From Anaerolineales bacterium (lineage in GTDB: Bacteria; Chloroflexota; Anaerolineae; Anaerolineales; UBA11657), in contig JAKUPR010000011.1 in the NCBI GenBank assembly GCA_022450585.1, positions 1 to 40,604 on the forward strand: a stretch of DNA of 40,604 nucleotides. The letters are read 5' to 3'. Below the pieces are notes generated by a model. It had not been told where the DNA came from. It did not search any database and worked only from the letters and a program-made list of their open reading frames with translations. The first letter of the stretch is position 1; each line of letters opens with the position of its first letter. The position numbers were made by a program, and so were the translations under genes. Positions 9,617 through 19,010 of the stretch are shown here, piece by piece.

Positions 9617-10252
9617 TTATTTCCTGTCAAGAAAACCAAAACTCACGCCCCATATACCAGTTACAAATATCAGACTGCAAGCTGCCAGTGTCACGTACCA
9701 ACCCGGACCGATTGGAGGTAGAGAACCGTAGAGATCCCCAACCAGAGGCCGCACTAGCAGCAACCCCCGCAACGCTCTCTCGCCCAGCATAGCAGCTGCG
9801 ACACCCTGAACCAGACCTAGCCAGTACCAATCAGCCCAGCGCCAAGAAACTGCAGCCGCCACAATACTCGCCACTAGCAGTAGGAGATGTGCCTGAACAG
9901 AGGTATCTGTCCGGTACCACACAATTGCCGGATACGCGGGCAGCAGCATGAGCAATCCTAATACTACAGGTAACAAGAGCCAAATGCGCAAGCCACCTCT
10001 GGAGACATTTCGGGCCGTCAGCACGACCGCCAAAGCCAATAGCGCAAGAAAATGCATCCTACCCACTGGCAGGCTTCCAGACTGAACCTGGGGCAGCAAT
10101 GTTACCCAATCAGAGAGGTCGTAAGCTCCCATACTGAGCGCCGCAGCGCGGTGCGGAACCCACGGCAGAAAATATCCTAGCCAGAGTAGGAAAATGCCAA
10201 TCGAGTTCAGCGCCGAGACGAGCAGCGGCAACTTTAACACCGAGCTTGCCAT
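9617..10252 (-). CDS. Multi-pass membrane protein of unknown function
   Basis: 211 aa with many hydrophobic helices (FLALLALAVVLTARNV, LLLVASIVAAAVSW, WYVTLAACSLIFVTGIW). Confidence 0.6.
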   Translation of the reverse strand: MASSVLKLPLLVSALNSIGIFLLWLGYFLPWVPHRAAALSMGAYDLSDWVTLLPQVQSGSLPVGRMHFLALLALAVVLTARNVSRGGLRIWLLLPVVLGLLMLLPAYPAIVWYRTDTSVQAHLLLLVASIVAAAVSWRWADWYWLGLVQGVAAAMLGERALRGLLLVRPLVGDLYGSLPPIGPGWYVTLAACSLIFVTGIWGVSFGFLDRK

Positions 10253-10311
10253 GCATAGAATTTTATCATTCCTAAGTCCACATGAAAATCGGATCGCCTC
10301 CGATGAAATAG

Positions 10312-12162
10312 CTAATAGAACGCTGTGCGCAACACAGGCTGAAATAATTCCTTCTTATGGGCACATACGAGATCCAGAGAGCATGAGCTGCAATCCGGTA
10401 CATGCATCTCCGGACAACGCCGTCTGGCATTGAAAAAGAACCAGTCTACCGCTGCCATACTTTTTCCAGAAAGTTCCACCAGTTGCATAAGCGCATCATG
10501 GGAAGCACGACGGATTGCCCACTCATCTGCAGCAGGAATCAACCGTCGCTCGACGAGAGATCGACGCAAACTTGTATCCAAAACATCAACGAGACCAACA
10601 CGTAAGCAGGATCGCATCAGATGATAATCAATAATCGGGGGCAAACTCTCATCTGCACCAATACGCAGGAATTTTTCCGGGCGCTCACTTAGAATCAGTG
10701 CTAGCAGCACCGACTTCTTACGCAACACGTCCTCTTTGTATCCACCAATATGGTCAAGCCCGGTTAAGAACGAAAGCAGCGGCTTATGGCTGCAGTTAGC
10801 TCTAGCCACAATGTCCGACGGCGATAGACCTATTGATAACATGTCGTACCCATATGCGCGCGCTTGCTGCAGTCGCATCCGGCGCGCCGGCATCGGATCA
10901 GTGCCATCATCAGCACGCAATATGATACGAAGCCTTTTGGATGTCATACTGTACTGACCTGTCGACGAAAATAATTCGGGCGTATCTGTATACGCACGCA
11001 TCATAGCATGCCACAAATAATCAGATCCTTTGCGATGTGCACCATCTATAGGTGCAAGCAGGGGACGCCAGTAACGACCGGACCGCGCCTGCCAGAAACC
11101 GAACTGTTGTAAAGTCGCCGCGAAGAAAAATTCCAGTGCACCAGAGGCACCCACCTTCGGAAAACCCGGTCCGACAAAAGCGAATGGGTGTACATTCTCC
11201 ATACCTGCCAGAAGCTCAGCTACGGCAGATATCCGCTCTTGACACAGTGAGACACGTCGATCCATTTGTGGCCCGGGCAATATTCCAGAGTTCCAAAGCG
11301 CACGTGGTCCCACCGCTGTGACTACCTGCGCCGCTACGAATTGGGCCGCAGAAGCTGCGCGGAGCGGATGGTCTCCATTCGCCAGACGAGCCAACGTGGC
11401 CCCACAAAAAGCGTCACCAGCACCGGTCGGATCAAGTTCAGACGCCGGTTCCACAGGGATTAACGTCTCATGCTGACCCTGCCAAACACGTACGCCCCTG
11501 TGACCAAAAGTAACAAATAGAAGTTTGCCCGACTCGGCTTTCACGGCGTCCAAACTCCCGAACATGCCTAAGGCCTCGTGCTCATTCATAAAGAAAATAT
11601 CTGCCTTCTGAATAAGTCTATGCACAGCCACTGTTTCATGCCGGACAACACGTCCATACGTCCCCACAGAGATCAAACGCGCACCACGTTGACGACACGA
11701 ATCGAGGAATTCCAATTGACGCCAAGCACTACTCAGTGCAGCTATGTGCACTAGCTCGCATCCAGAAAGATCCGCGGGCAAATCTCCGGGTCTAAGTTGT
11801 GACTCAGAACCCCACTCTGCCGAGTCCAGGGTGGCTACACCTGCACCATGATGAGTAATCTCAAAATGCGGTAAACGTAGAGGGCTAACTTTTGGGCCGA
11901 ACCAAGTTATCCGTTTTGCTGCAGCCTGCAGCGCCTCGGGCATCGGATGCGGCAGTGGCGCAAACATGGCAACCTGTGCTCCCACCCGATGTGCAGCTGC
12001 CGCCGTGTACATTCCCGCACCACCAGCAGAACGTTCAGTCCGACCCCTAAAATGCAGCTGGTCCAGCGACGCCCCACCGACTACTAGCACGTCAGCTGTG
12101 AGACGCCGAGCGCCTACGAATTCAGGGCCCACACTATTCGTAACCCCTCGAGCGTCAGCCAC
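10312..12162 (-). CDS. Fusion protein: PfkB/ribokinase-family kinase plus C-terminal Cys4 (HhH-glycosylase-like) domain
   Basis: N-terminal VLVVGGASLDQLHF...GGAGMYTAAAAHRVGA and DPTGAGDAFCGATLA (PfkB signature 2). C-terminal ~300 aa ends CPEMHVPDCSSCSLDLVC (C-x7-C-x2-C-x5-C). GTG start at 12162 overlaps coaX; a GTG at 12132 is also possible. Confidence 0.8.
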   Translation of the reverse strand: MADARGVTNSVGPEFVGARRLTADVLVVGGASLDQLHFRGRTERSAGGAGMYTAAAAHRVGAQVAMFAPLPHPMPEALQAAAKRITWFGPKVSPLRLPHFEITHHGAGVATLDSAEWGSESQLRPGDLPADLSGCELVHIAALSSAWRQLEFLDSCRQRGARLISVGTYGRVVRHETVAVHRLIQKADIFFMNEHEALGMFGSLDAVKAESGKLLFVTFGHRGVRVWQGQHETLIPVEPASELDPTGAGDAFCGATLARLANGDHPLRAASAAQFVAAQVVTAVGPRALWNSGILPGPQMDRRVSLCQERISAVAELLAGMENVHPFAFVGPGFPKVGASGALEFFFAATLQQFGFWQARSGRYWRPLLAPIDGAHRKGSDYLWHAMMRAYTDTPELFSSTGQYSMTSKRLRIILRADDGTDPMPARRMRLQQARAYGYDMLSIGLSPSDIVARANCSHKPLLSFLTGLDHIGGYKEDVLRKKSVLLALILSERPEKFLRIGADESLPPIIDYHLMRSCLRVGLVDVLDTSLRRSLVERRLIPAADEWAIRRASHDALMQLVELSGKSMAAVDWFFFNARRRCPEMHVPDCSSCSLDLVCAHKKELFQPVLRTAFY

Positions 12163-12878
12163 GGAGCCACAACCTGAATGACACTAGTTTCACGCGCCAC
12201 CGTCTCTGCTAATCCTCCAGTACCAATTACCTGCATCTCTGGACCGAGCTCTGCGCCAAAACGCTCCACCATTCCCTCCACAAGACCCGCATAACCATAA
12301 AGCAGTCCAGATTGAATAGCATTGGGTGTGTTACGACCAATAGCAGCGGGCGGCGGCACCAAGTCAACACGCGGCAATTTAGCTGCTCGCTGGAAGAGTG
12401 CATCCGCAGCAATTTCTATTCCAGGTGCAATAGCACCTCCCAAGTATTCTCCCGCCGCGGAAACAGCATCGAAGGTTGTAGCTGTGCCGAAATCGACAAT
12501 GCATGCTGGACATCCATATAGCGAACGCGCAGCAGCAGCATCCACCACACGGTCTGCACCCACCTGTCGAGGGTCATCGTAACGTATGGGCACACCGGTC
12601 TTCACGCCAGCATCCACCACCAAGGGCTCCTGATGCAAATAATCCCTGCAAATATGTAGAAAAACACCGGTCAGAGGCGGCACTACTGAGGCTATAGCCA
12701 CGGCAGCAATATCATCTCTAGAAATACTCCCATGCTGAAAAAATCCGAGCAACTGCAAACCATATTCGTCACCAGTACGACCACGTGCGGTTTCCATACG
12801 CCATCGAGGTCCAAGGGTCTCTCCGGTGAAGACACCCACAGTGATATGTGTGTTACCAATGTCTATTGCCAAAAACAT
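12114..12878 (-). CDS. coaX: Type III pantothenate kinase
   Basis: MFLAIDIGNTHITVGVF; VVDAGVKTGVPIRYDDPRQVGADRVVDAAAARSLYG; IVDFGTATTFDAVS; GGAIAPGIEI. Confidence 0.95.
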   Translation of the reverse strand: MFLAIDIGNTHITVGVFTGETLGPRWRMETARGRTGDEYGLQLLGFFQHGSISRDDIAAVAIASVVPPLTGVFLHICRDYLHQEPLVVDAGVKTGVPIRYDDPRQVGADRVVDAAAARSLYGCPACIVDFGTATTFDAVSAAGEYLGGAIAPGIEIAADALFQRAAKLPRVDLVPPPAAIGRNTPNAIQSGLLYGYAGLVEGMVERFGAELGPEMQVIGTGGLAETVARETSVIQVVAPWLTLEGLRIVWALNS

Positions 12879-12890
12879 AATTGCTCCTTT

Positions 12891-13730
12891 TTAAGTCTCG
12901 CCCAGTACCATATTGTCAATCAGAACAACCTGACCAATGCACACGGCCAGACTGGCCAATACTTGCTCCGGCAGCTGCCTCAAATCCTGCAGTGTCTCTA
13001 CCTCTGTAATAGCTATATAACGAGCATCTGCTAATGGCTCAGTCGCAACTACATCCGACATCAGACCACACAGCTTATCTCCGTCCCGCTGTCCCTCTGC
13101 AAATGCTACGCTAGCAGCACTCAGTGCACGAAACAAAACAGTGGATGCCTGGCGCTGGTCCACACTCAAACGTGCATTGCGAGAGGAAAGTGCCAAACCA
13201 TCCGACTCCCGTACCGTTGGGCATGTTACCACCTCCACAGGAAAGCCAAGATCAGCCACAAGCCGACGCACCACGCAGACCTGCTGCGCATCTTTCTGTC
13301 CGAAATAGGCACGATCAGGCCTAAATGCAATAAGAAGCTTAGAAACTATCGTGGTCACCCCACGCATGTGCCCAGGACGACGCCCACCTTCCAGGCCACT
13401 CGTGAGTTGATTCACAGTCACGTATGTCTGATACCCATGCGGATACATCTCCGATCTGTCTGGTGCCCAAACCAAGTCAACGTTGTGAGTATCCAACAAA
13501 TCCAAATCCCGCTCGAGGTCACGCGGGTAATCGTCTAAATCATCGACCGACTCGAACTGAGCTGGGTTGACGAAAATGCTTGCAGCAACAAACTCATTCT
13601 CAGCGCGAGCAGACTGCACCAACGAGAGATGACCGCGATGCAAATATCCCATTGTAGGAACCAAACCAAGTGACCCTGTGAATGTAGCCCGTGCTGATCG
13701 TAATTCTAATAGCGTCTTGACTATCTTCAT
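12891..13730 (-). CDS. panC: Pantothenate synthetase
   Basis: VPTMGYLHRGHLSLVQ, SIFVNPAQF, YFGQKDAQQ, TVRESDGLALSSRNARL. Confidence 0.97.
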   Translation of the reverse strand: MKIVKTLLELRSARATFTGSLGLVPTMGYLHRGHLSLVQSARAENEFVAASIFVNPAQFESVDDLDDYPRDLERDLDLLDTHNVDLVWAPDRSEMYPHGYQTYVTVNQLTSGLEGGRRPGHMRGVTTIVSKLLIAFRPDRAYFGQKDAQQVCVVRRLVADLGFPVEVVTCPTVRESDGLALSSRNARLSVDQRQASTVLFRALSAASVAFAEGQRDGDKLCGLMSDVVATEPLADARYIAITEVETLQDLRQLPEQVLASLAVCIGQVVLIDNMVLGET

Positions 13731-13737
13731 GATTCAT

Positions 13738-14649
13738 TTATTGGCTGCGCGCAGCACGCACCAACTTGCAGAGCATGTAGTTCACTGGAGCAGGCACTCC
13801 ATGCAGCGCGGCCTCACGCACTATGGCACAATTTATCGACTCTATTTCGGTTAGTTCTCCACGACGCATATCTTGCAACATTGACGAATAATTACTAGCC
13901 GTCGCCTGAGCAACCATTATTACCTGTTCAGAAACGTCAAATGGAATCTCAATCCCCAAGGCAGCGGCTACGGCCTCGGTCTCTTCGGCCGCAGCAATCA
14001 TCAGTCCACGTGCATCCGGGCGGGAGAGCAGCTCACCATTAGTGATATCAAGCAGTGCGGTCAACGCATTGATGCCAGAGCTGACAGCAAGTTTTCCCCA
14101 GAGCACTGGTTCCAACTCACAGGTCAAAATAGTCGGAAAACCAGCCGTCTCAAACAAACCCGCCAGGCCTTGCAAGCGCTCGTCCATGCACTCCCGTAGC
14201 GCTAGGTAAGTGTCCCCTCCACCACTGTAACGCACATGGCCGGGAGACAGTAGAGCCGCTCCCTGCGTCGTTACGCCGGCAACCGCACGTTTCACACCCA
14301 CTCTTTCTTCCAATACCTCCAAGTTACCCAGTCCGTTCTGAAGCGTAACAACTATCCCATCGGGAGCAAGAACTAACGATGCCAAGCTGGCAGCCCGTTC
14401 GGTCTGCCAGCTTTTTACCAGCAGCAACGCCACCGACGCGGGTGCAAATTGCTGTGGATCCTCGCCAACACTCACCTGAACCGTATCTACAATGTCGTTA
14501 GCTTCAATACAGATTCCTCTTTTACTTATTGCTTCCATGCTCTGAAGCCAACTTCCCAGAAGACAGACATCAGAATGTGGTGCCAACCGCGCACCAAAAA
14601 GACAGGCCATCGCACCGGTGCCAATGATCGCAACACGCATATATGCCAA
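13738..14649 (-). CDS. panE: 2-dehydropantoate 2-reductase
   Basis: MRVAIIGTGAMACLFGARL, LLLVKSWQT, TLQNGLGNLE, VLWGKLAVSSGINALTAL. A start at 14640 (MRVAIIG) is also possible. Confidence 0.93.
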   Translation of the reverse strand: MAYMRVAIIGTGAMACLFGARLAPHSDVCLLGSWLQSMEAISKRGICIEANDIVDTVQVSVGEDPQQFAPASVALLLVKSWQTERAASLASLVLAPDGIVVTLQNGLGNLEVLEERVGVKRAVAGVTTQGAALLSPGHVRYSGGGDTYLALRECMDERLQGLAGLFETAGFPTILTCELEPVLWGKLAVSSGINALTALLDITNGELLSRPDARGLMIAAAEETEAVAAALGIEIPFDVSEQVIMVAQATASNYSSMLQDMRRGELTEIESINCAIVREAALHGVPAPVNYMLCKLVRAARSQ

Positions 14650-14651
14650 CC

Positions 14652-15551
14652 TTAGGAGTGCTTGCCGCTAGGCCGCAGGTCTTCTAGACTATCTATAAAC
14701 GTCTGCCATTCATCGTCCGGTATACCAAATGTATGTTCTGCACCTGGAAAATCACGCCGTCCGACTTCATCCCGATACCTCTCAAAAGCATTTAACATCT
14801 CCACGCGCAAATTGGAGTATTTTTTTACGAACCGGGGCGTGAAGCGATCAAAAAGACCTAGTAAATCGTTGCTAACCAACACCTGACCGTCACAGCCAGA
14901 ACCTGCACCGATTCCAATTGTGGGAACATTCAACCACTCGGAGATAAGCGTGGCCACCCGACCCGGAACCGCTTCTAGCACAATCGCAAAACACCCAGCT
15001 TTCTCTAGCGCAATAGCATCATCCAGAAGCGCACGCGCTGTGTTCGAGCTGCGACCCTGAACTCGGAATCCGCCCAGCTGATGTATTGCTTGTGGTGTCA
15101 ATCCAATATGACCCATTACTGGAATACCGGCTTCCACAATGGCACGCACGGTGGAAGCCATGCGACGACCACCTTCAAGCTTTACGCTGTCCATACCAGC
15201 ATCACTCAGAAATCTCCCCGCATTGCGCACAGCCTCAGATACATCCACCTGATATGAGAGAAAAGGCATGTCTCCGGTCATGAAAGCCCGCTTAGAGCCA
15301 CGCGCCACCGCGCGGCAATGATGCAACATTTCGTCCATTGTCACTGGAAGTGTGTTTTCATACCCTAGAACTACCATGGCCAATGAATCCCCAACCAAGA
15401 TTAGATCAACCCCAGCTGCATCAGCCACGCGCGCAGTAGGATAATCATATGCAGTCACCGCAACAATCGGATCACTGCAGTCTTTTTTATCTTGCAATGT
15501 TGCCAAGGAAATCTTGCTATTCGATGAATCGGATGGCACTTGTTGGCTCAC
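14652..15551 (-). CDS. panB: 3-methyl-2-oxobutanoate hydroxymethyltransferase
   Basis: VAVTAYDYPTARVADAAGVDLILVGDSLAMVVLGYENTLPVTMDEMLHH, VMGHIGLTPQ, PTIGIGAGSGCDGQVLV; GTG start with GGAGGAG SD. Confidence 0.97.
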   Translation of the reverse strand: MSQQVPSDSSNSKISLATLQDKKDCSDPIVAVTAYDYPTARVADAAGVDLILVGDSLAMVVLGYENTLPVTMDEMLHHCRAVARGSKRAFMTGDMPFLSYQVDVSEAVRNAGRFLSDAGMDSVKLEGGRRMASTVRAIVEAGIPVMGHIGLTPQAIHQLGGFRVQGRSSNTARALLDDAIALEKAGCFAIVLEAVPGRVATLISEWLNVPTIGIGAGSGCDGQVLVSNDLLGLFDRFTPRFVKKYSNLRVEMLNAFERYRDEVGRRDFPGAEHTFGIPDDEWQTFIDSLEDLRPSGKHS

Positions 15552-15592
15552 GCTATCTCCTCCTGTTTCAGTGTAATGCTAATTTCATACAT

Positions 15593-15620
15593 AAAAAAAG
15601 CCCTCCATCGCATGAAGGGC
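15593..15620 (-). terminator. Intrinsic terminator in the panB leader (attenuator-like)
   Basis: Minus strand GCCCTTC-ATGCGAT-GGAGGGC followed directly by TTTTTTT, about 40 nt upstream of the panB start and co-directional with it. Confidence 0.8.
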
Positions 15621-15739
15621 CGGTAACCTAATTGCATCTAAGCGAAACACCTGGGTATCTCCACCTACCCACGGATGTCACGCTGATTACATCACACTTT
15701 TGTTATCCAGCCGTCTCGCTCAAATTTGATGCAAGCGAC
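15593..15739 (-). ncRNA. Candidate structured leader (riboswitch/attenuator) upstream of panB
   Basis: Closing helix TTGCATC (15734-15728) with GATGCAA (15638-15632), continued by AGCGA (15720-15716) with TCGCT (15645-15641); internal hairpins GATGT/ACATC and TGGGTA/TACCCA; terminator at the 3' end. Family not assigned. Confidence 0.6.
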
Positions 15740-15745
15740 AACTTT

Positions 15746-15775
15746 AGTATAATTGCTGGAACATCCATCCGTCAA
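15746..15775 (-). promoter_or_regulatory. Sigma70-type promoter for panB operon
   Basis: Minus strand TTGACG (15775-15770), 18-nt spacer, TATACT (15751-15746). Confidence 0.65.
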
Positions 15776-15825
15776 GTGATGTTTGCGGAGGACAATCATG
15801 ACAATACTGCTGACACTGGATTAGA

Positions 15826-16938
15826 ATGACAAACTCACGCGTAACCCGCCTAGCCCACTTACTGGTGGATTATTCTACAGAAATCAAACGTGATGACCAA
15901 GTGCTAATCTGGGCACCTGCGAGCACTACCAGCATGCCTCTGATGCTAGCATTATATGAGCGCGTGCTAGAAAACGGTGGCCATCCACATCTAGCACCAT
16001 TTCTGCAAGGACCTGAAGATGTCTTCTTCCGCTTTGCACAGGAACATCAACTAGATTATGTATCACCATTTTACAAACTGGCCGTGGATACTTTCGACGC
16101 TATCATTCGCATAGAGGGCGTATCAAACACACGCGCACTCTCTAACGTCGATCCGACCAAGCAGGTACGCCGCCGACAAGCACATGAAACCATACTTAAG
16201 ACATACCTGCAGCGCGGAGACGCAGATCAATTAAAATGGAACGTAACACTCTTTCCAACAGACGCCATGGCCCAAGAAGCTGACATGAGCCTGCACGATT
16301 ACTCCCATTTCGTCTACCGGGCCTGCCATGTTAACGATGATGATGACCCGGTGGCCCACTGGCAATCTGTACGTTCCAATCAACAGCGCCTAGTTGACTG
16401 GCTTAGCAACCGGGACAGGGTACAAGTACGCGCAGCAAACATCGATTTAACCATGTCAATCAAGGGCCGCACTTTCATCAATGCCTGTGGCAAGCGCAAC
16501 ATGCCAGACGGCGAGATTTTCACAGGTCCGGTGGAAGATTCAGTCAACGGTCACGTACTTTTTGATTATCCGGTAACAGTTGGAGGACGAGAAATTGAGA
16601 ATATTAAGCTGCGCTTTAAAGATGGTAAAGTGGTTCACGCCAGCGCCACCAAGAACGAGCCCTACCTCCTTCAAATGCTTGACAGCGACCCAGGCGCGCG
16701 TTATGTTGGCGAATGGGCCATCGGCACCAACTATGGCATTGACCAACATACAAAACAGATACTTTTTGATGAAAAAATGGGTGGTAGCATGCACATCGCG
16801 GTCGGATCCGGTTATCCACTAACCGGCAGCCGTAATGTCAGCGCAATACACTGGGACATGATCAGCAACATTAAGAGCGAAAGCGAGATTACTGTGGACG
16901 GTGACTCGCTCTATAAAGACGGCCAAATCCAGATATAG
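15826..16938 (+). CDS. Aminopeptidase, M29 family
   Basis: RLAHLLVDYSTEIKRDDQVLIWAP; FTGPVEDSVNGHVLFDYPVTVGGREIENIKLRFKDGKVV; ELAIGTN-like EWAIGTNYGI; GSGYPLTG...SAIHWDMI. Confidence 0.9.
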   Translation: MTNSRVTRLAHLLVDYSTEIKRDDQVLIWAPASTTSMPLMLALYERVLENGGHPHLAPFLQGPEDVFFRFAQEHQLDYVSPFYKLAVDTFDAIIRIEGVSNTRALSNVDPTKQVRRRQAHETILKTYLQRGDADQLKWNVTLFPTDAMAQEADMSLHDYSHFVYRACHVNDDDDPVAHWQSVRSNQQRLVDWLSNRDRVQVRAANIDLTMSIKGRTFINACGKRNMPDGEIFTGPVEDSVNGHVLFDYPVTVGGREIENIKLRFKDGKVVHASATKNEPYLLQMLDSDPGARYVGEWAIGTNYGIDQHTKQILFDEKMGGSMHIAVGSGYPLTGSRNVSAIHWDMISNIKSESEITVDGDSLYKDGQIQI

Positions 16939-16982
16939 GCATTATCAAATAATCATTCCATCATATTGATATCGTGAGGACA

Positions 16983-17882
16983 TCATACCCGAATGCGCTG
17001 AAACTGCACCAACAAAACCCCGAGCAGCACCGCCACACCGCCAAGAGACTGCCAGAGTCCCAGACGTTCTCCAAGCAAAAAGTGTGCCAAAACAGCCGAA
17101 ATCACCGGTTGTGCTAGCATCATAGGTGCAACGGTCGCTGCAGACAGACGGCCAAGCGCATAAGTTATCGCGAGCCAACCGCCCACCTGTATGATGACGC
17201 CCAGATACAAAAAATTCAGGTAAGTTGAAATCTCATATCCAAAGAGTGGTTGCCGCAGAACGAGCATTGTGACCCCAAGGATGCAGGCAGCACCAGCACC
17301 CACTATCCAAAAAAATGAGAGGGTATCCAAATTTTCACGCACCTTCTGCCCAGATAGAAAAAAACAACCATAGAAAATCCCAGCCATCAAACCATACATC
17401 GATCCGGTGCCACCAACCACCGAAGACCAGCGGTCTACTCCTATAATCAGCGCAGCACCGACCATAGCCAACGCGAGACCAACCCAGAATCCAATCCGTA
17501 GCCGCTCTCGGAATAGCAGCATAGCGCCTAGGCCGACCCATACTGGGGCTGTGTTTGCCAGAAGTGTCGGTGTTGTCACACCGCTCATTGTCACCCCTGT
17601 GGTCCACAGACCCAAGTCCAAGCCAAAGCAAATCCCAGATATAATCGCCAAGCATAGCGTGCTGCTCGCCATGTGACCAGATTTGCGACGTTTCCTCAAG
17701 AACGGCACGCCTAGGACTAGCACTGCAATGACAACACGGTAAAACGCCGTAACCACACCGGGGGCGTTCGCCCAACGAATGAACAATGGTGACCAACCAA
17801 TGATTACTACTCCAATGCCAAGAGCGAGGTACGCCTTGACGTTGGAGCGAAAACGCAGCCTAAAAGCGGTAATCATAGCCAC
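16983..17882 (-). CDS. EamA/DMT-family transporter
   Basis: About ten TM segments; IGWSPLFIRWANAPGVVTAFYRVVIA and C-terminal APMMLAQPVISAVLAHFLLGERLGLWQSLGGVAVLLGVLL. Confidence 0.88.
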   Translation of the reverse strand: MAMITAFRLRFRSNVKAYLALGIGVVIIGWSPLFIRWANAPGVVTAFYRVVIAVLVLGVPFLRKRRKSGHMASSTLCLAIISGICFGLDLGLWTTGVTMSGVTTPTLLANTAPVWVGLGAMLLFRERLRIGFWVGLALAMVGAALIIGVDRWSSVVGGTGSMYGLMAGIFYGCFFLSGQKVRENLDTLSFFWIVGAGAACILGVTMLVLRQPLFGYEISTYLNFLYLGVIIQVGGWLAITYALGRLSAATVAPMMLAQPVISAVLAHFLLGERLGLWQSLGGVAVLLGVLLVQFQRIRV

Positions 17883-18157
17883 TGAATCTCCACATCCACA
17901 ACGTCCAAGTCCGGACGATGTTTTTCAGTCCACAAGATCGCCCGCCGCAGCACTTTCTCCACAACGGATTTTTCGTTACTAACGGCCACAATAGCAATTT
18001 GTGCCGATTGCCAGACATCGTTATGTCCAATCTCAGACACCGCCAAATTGAATTCCTTCCGCAGGCGCGTGAGAAGAGATCTAAGTTGTCCACGTTTCTC
18101 CTTCAGTGAACGCACGGATGGCAGGCATAGTTCTACAACGCACGCACCGATTATCAT
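17873..18157 (-). CDS. DUF503 (YlxP-like) protein
   Basis: MIIGACVVELCLPSVRSLKEKRGQLRSLLTRLRKEFNLAVSEIGHNDVWQSAQIAIVAVSNE; start chosen at internal Met of the longer ORF. Confidence 0.85.
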   Translation of the reverse strand: MIIGACVVELCLPSVRSLKEKRGQLRSLLTRLRKEFNLAVSEIGHNDVWQSAQIAIVAVSNEKSVVEKVLRRAILWTEKHRPDLDVVDVEIQWL

Positions 18158-18164
18158 GATGTTG

Positions 18165-19010
18165 CTACCGTTTTTCGCCGCGAGCGCGGCCACCCGAGGG
18201 AAGTCCAAACGTCCATTCCAAATTAGCGTATTTCCCCAGATGAAGTTTTTCAACCTGCTGTCTCTCGTCCGAGCTTAATGCACCGAACTGCACCTTAACT
18301 TCTAGCTCCCGTGAGAAACCACGCACAAGTGCCCTAGCCACATCGTCCCACTCGACCTCACGGTTCAACACCGCGGACAGTGTGGCGGCACTCCGCCGAA
18401 CTCGAGCACACGCATGATCACGATCCAACTCCGTATCGAACGCAAGGACGTTACAAATACGGGCGATATCACCATGAAGTGGCAAAGAGCCATGCTGCAG
18501 TACCCCTGCACCCTTTCTTAACTGAGCGCTGCCAATCAATTTACGCCCCTCTACTGTCATCTCATAATGAGAAGGATGCTCAAAACAAACTGGTCCAGAC
18601 ACAGCACAACGTTGGACATTGGAATCATTACGAGCAGAGATCCCAATGTCGTCAAGACCAGCAAGCAATGCGGCGCTCAGGCGCCGGTAAACCGGTAAAA
18701 CTCCGCCACACGCAATAGGGTCACTTTTGTTTAAATACACCGCATAAGTCAATTCATCAATATGGAGGATAGCACGACCACCGCTGGGTCGACGCACCAG
18801 ATCGTAGCCCAGTGAACGCAGGTTTTCTTGGTCAACAGCACGGGCCGACTGCGACCGCCCTAGAGAGAGGCACGCCGGTTCCCAAGCATACAGACGTAAA
18901 GTAGGTGGAGACATACCGCGCGAGACCGACCAAAGAATTGCCTCGTCCATAGCCATGTTGATGTATCCATCGCAGGGAGGGGAAAAAATTATCCGCCAGC
19001 ACTCAGCCAA
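18165..19010 (-). CDS. Lipoate-protein ligase / octanoyltransferase, LipM-like
   Basis: NMAMDEAILWSVSRG, LRLYAWEPACLSLGRSQSA, VRRPSGGRAILH, GPVCFEHPSHYEMTVEGRKLIGSAQLRKGAGVLQHGSL. Confidence 0.88.
   Translation of the reverse strand: MAECWRIIFSPPCDGYINMAMDEAILWSVSRGMSPPTLRLYAWEPACLSLGRSQSARAVDQENLRSLGYDLVRRPSGGRAILHIDELTYAVYLNKSDPIACGGVLPVYRRLSAALLAGLDDIGISARNDSNVQRCAVSGPVCFEHPSHYEMTVEGRKLIGSAQLRKGAGVLQHGSLPLHGDIARICNVLAFDTELDRDHACARVRRSAATLSAVLNREVEWDDVARALVRGFSRELEVKVQFGALSSDERQQVEKLHLGKYANLEWTFGLPSGGRARGEKR

Noticed and set aside
15632-15829. Plus-strand ORF of 65 aa between panB and the M29 peptidase gene
   Set aside because: Lies antisense to the structured panB leader and promoter; no recognisable protein features.
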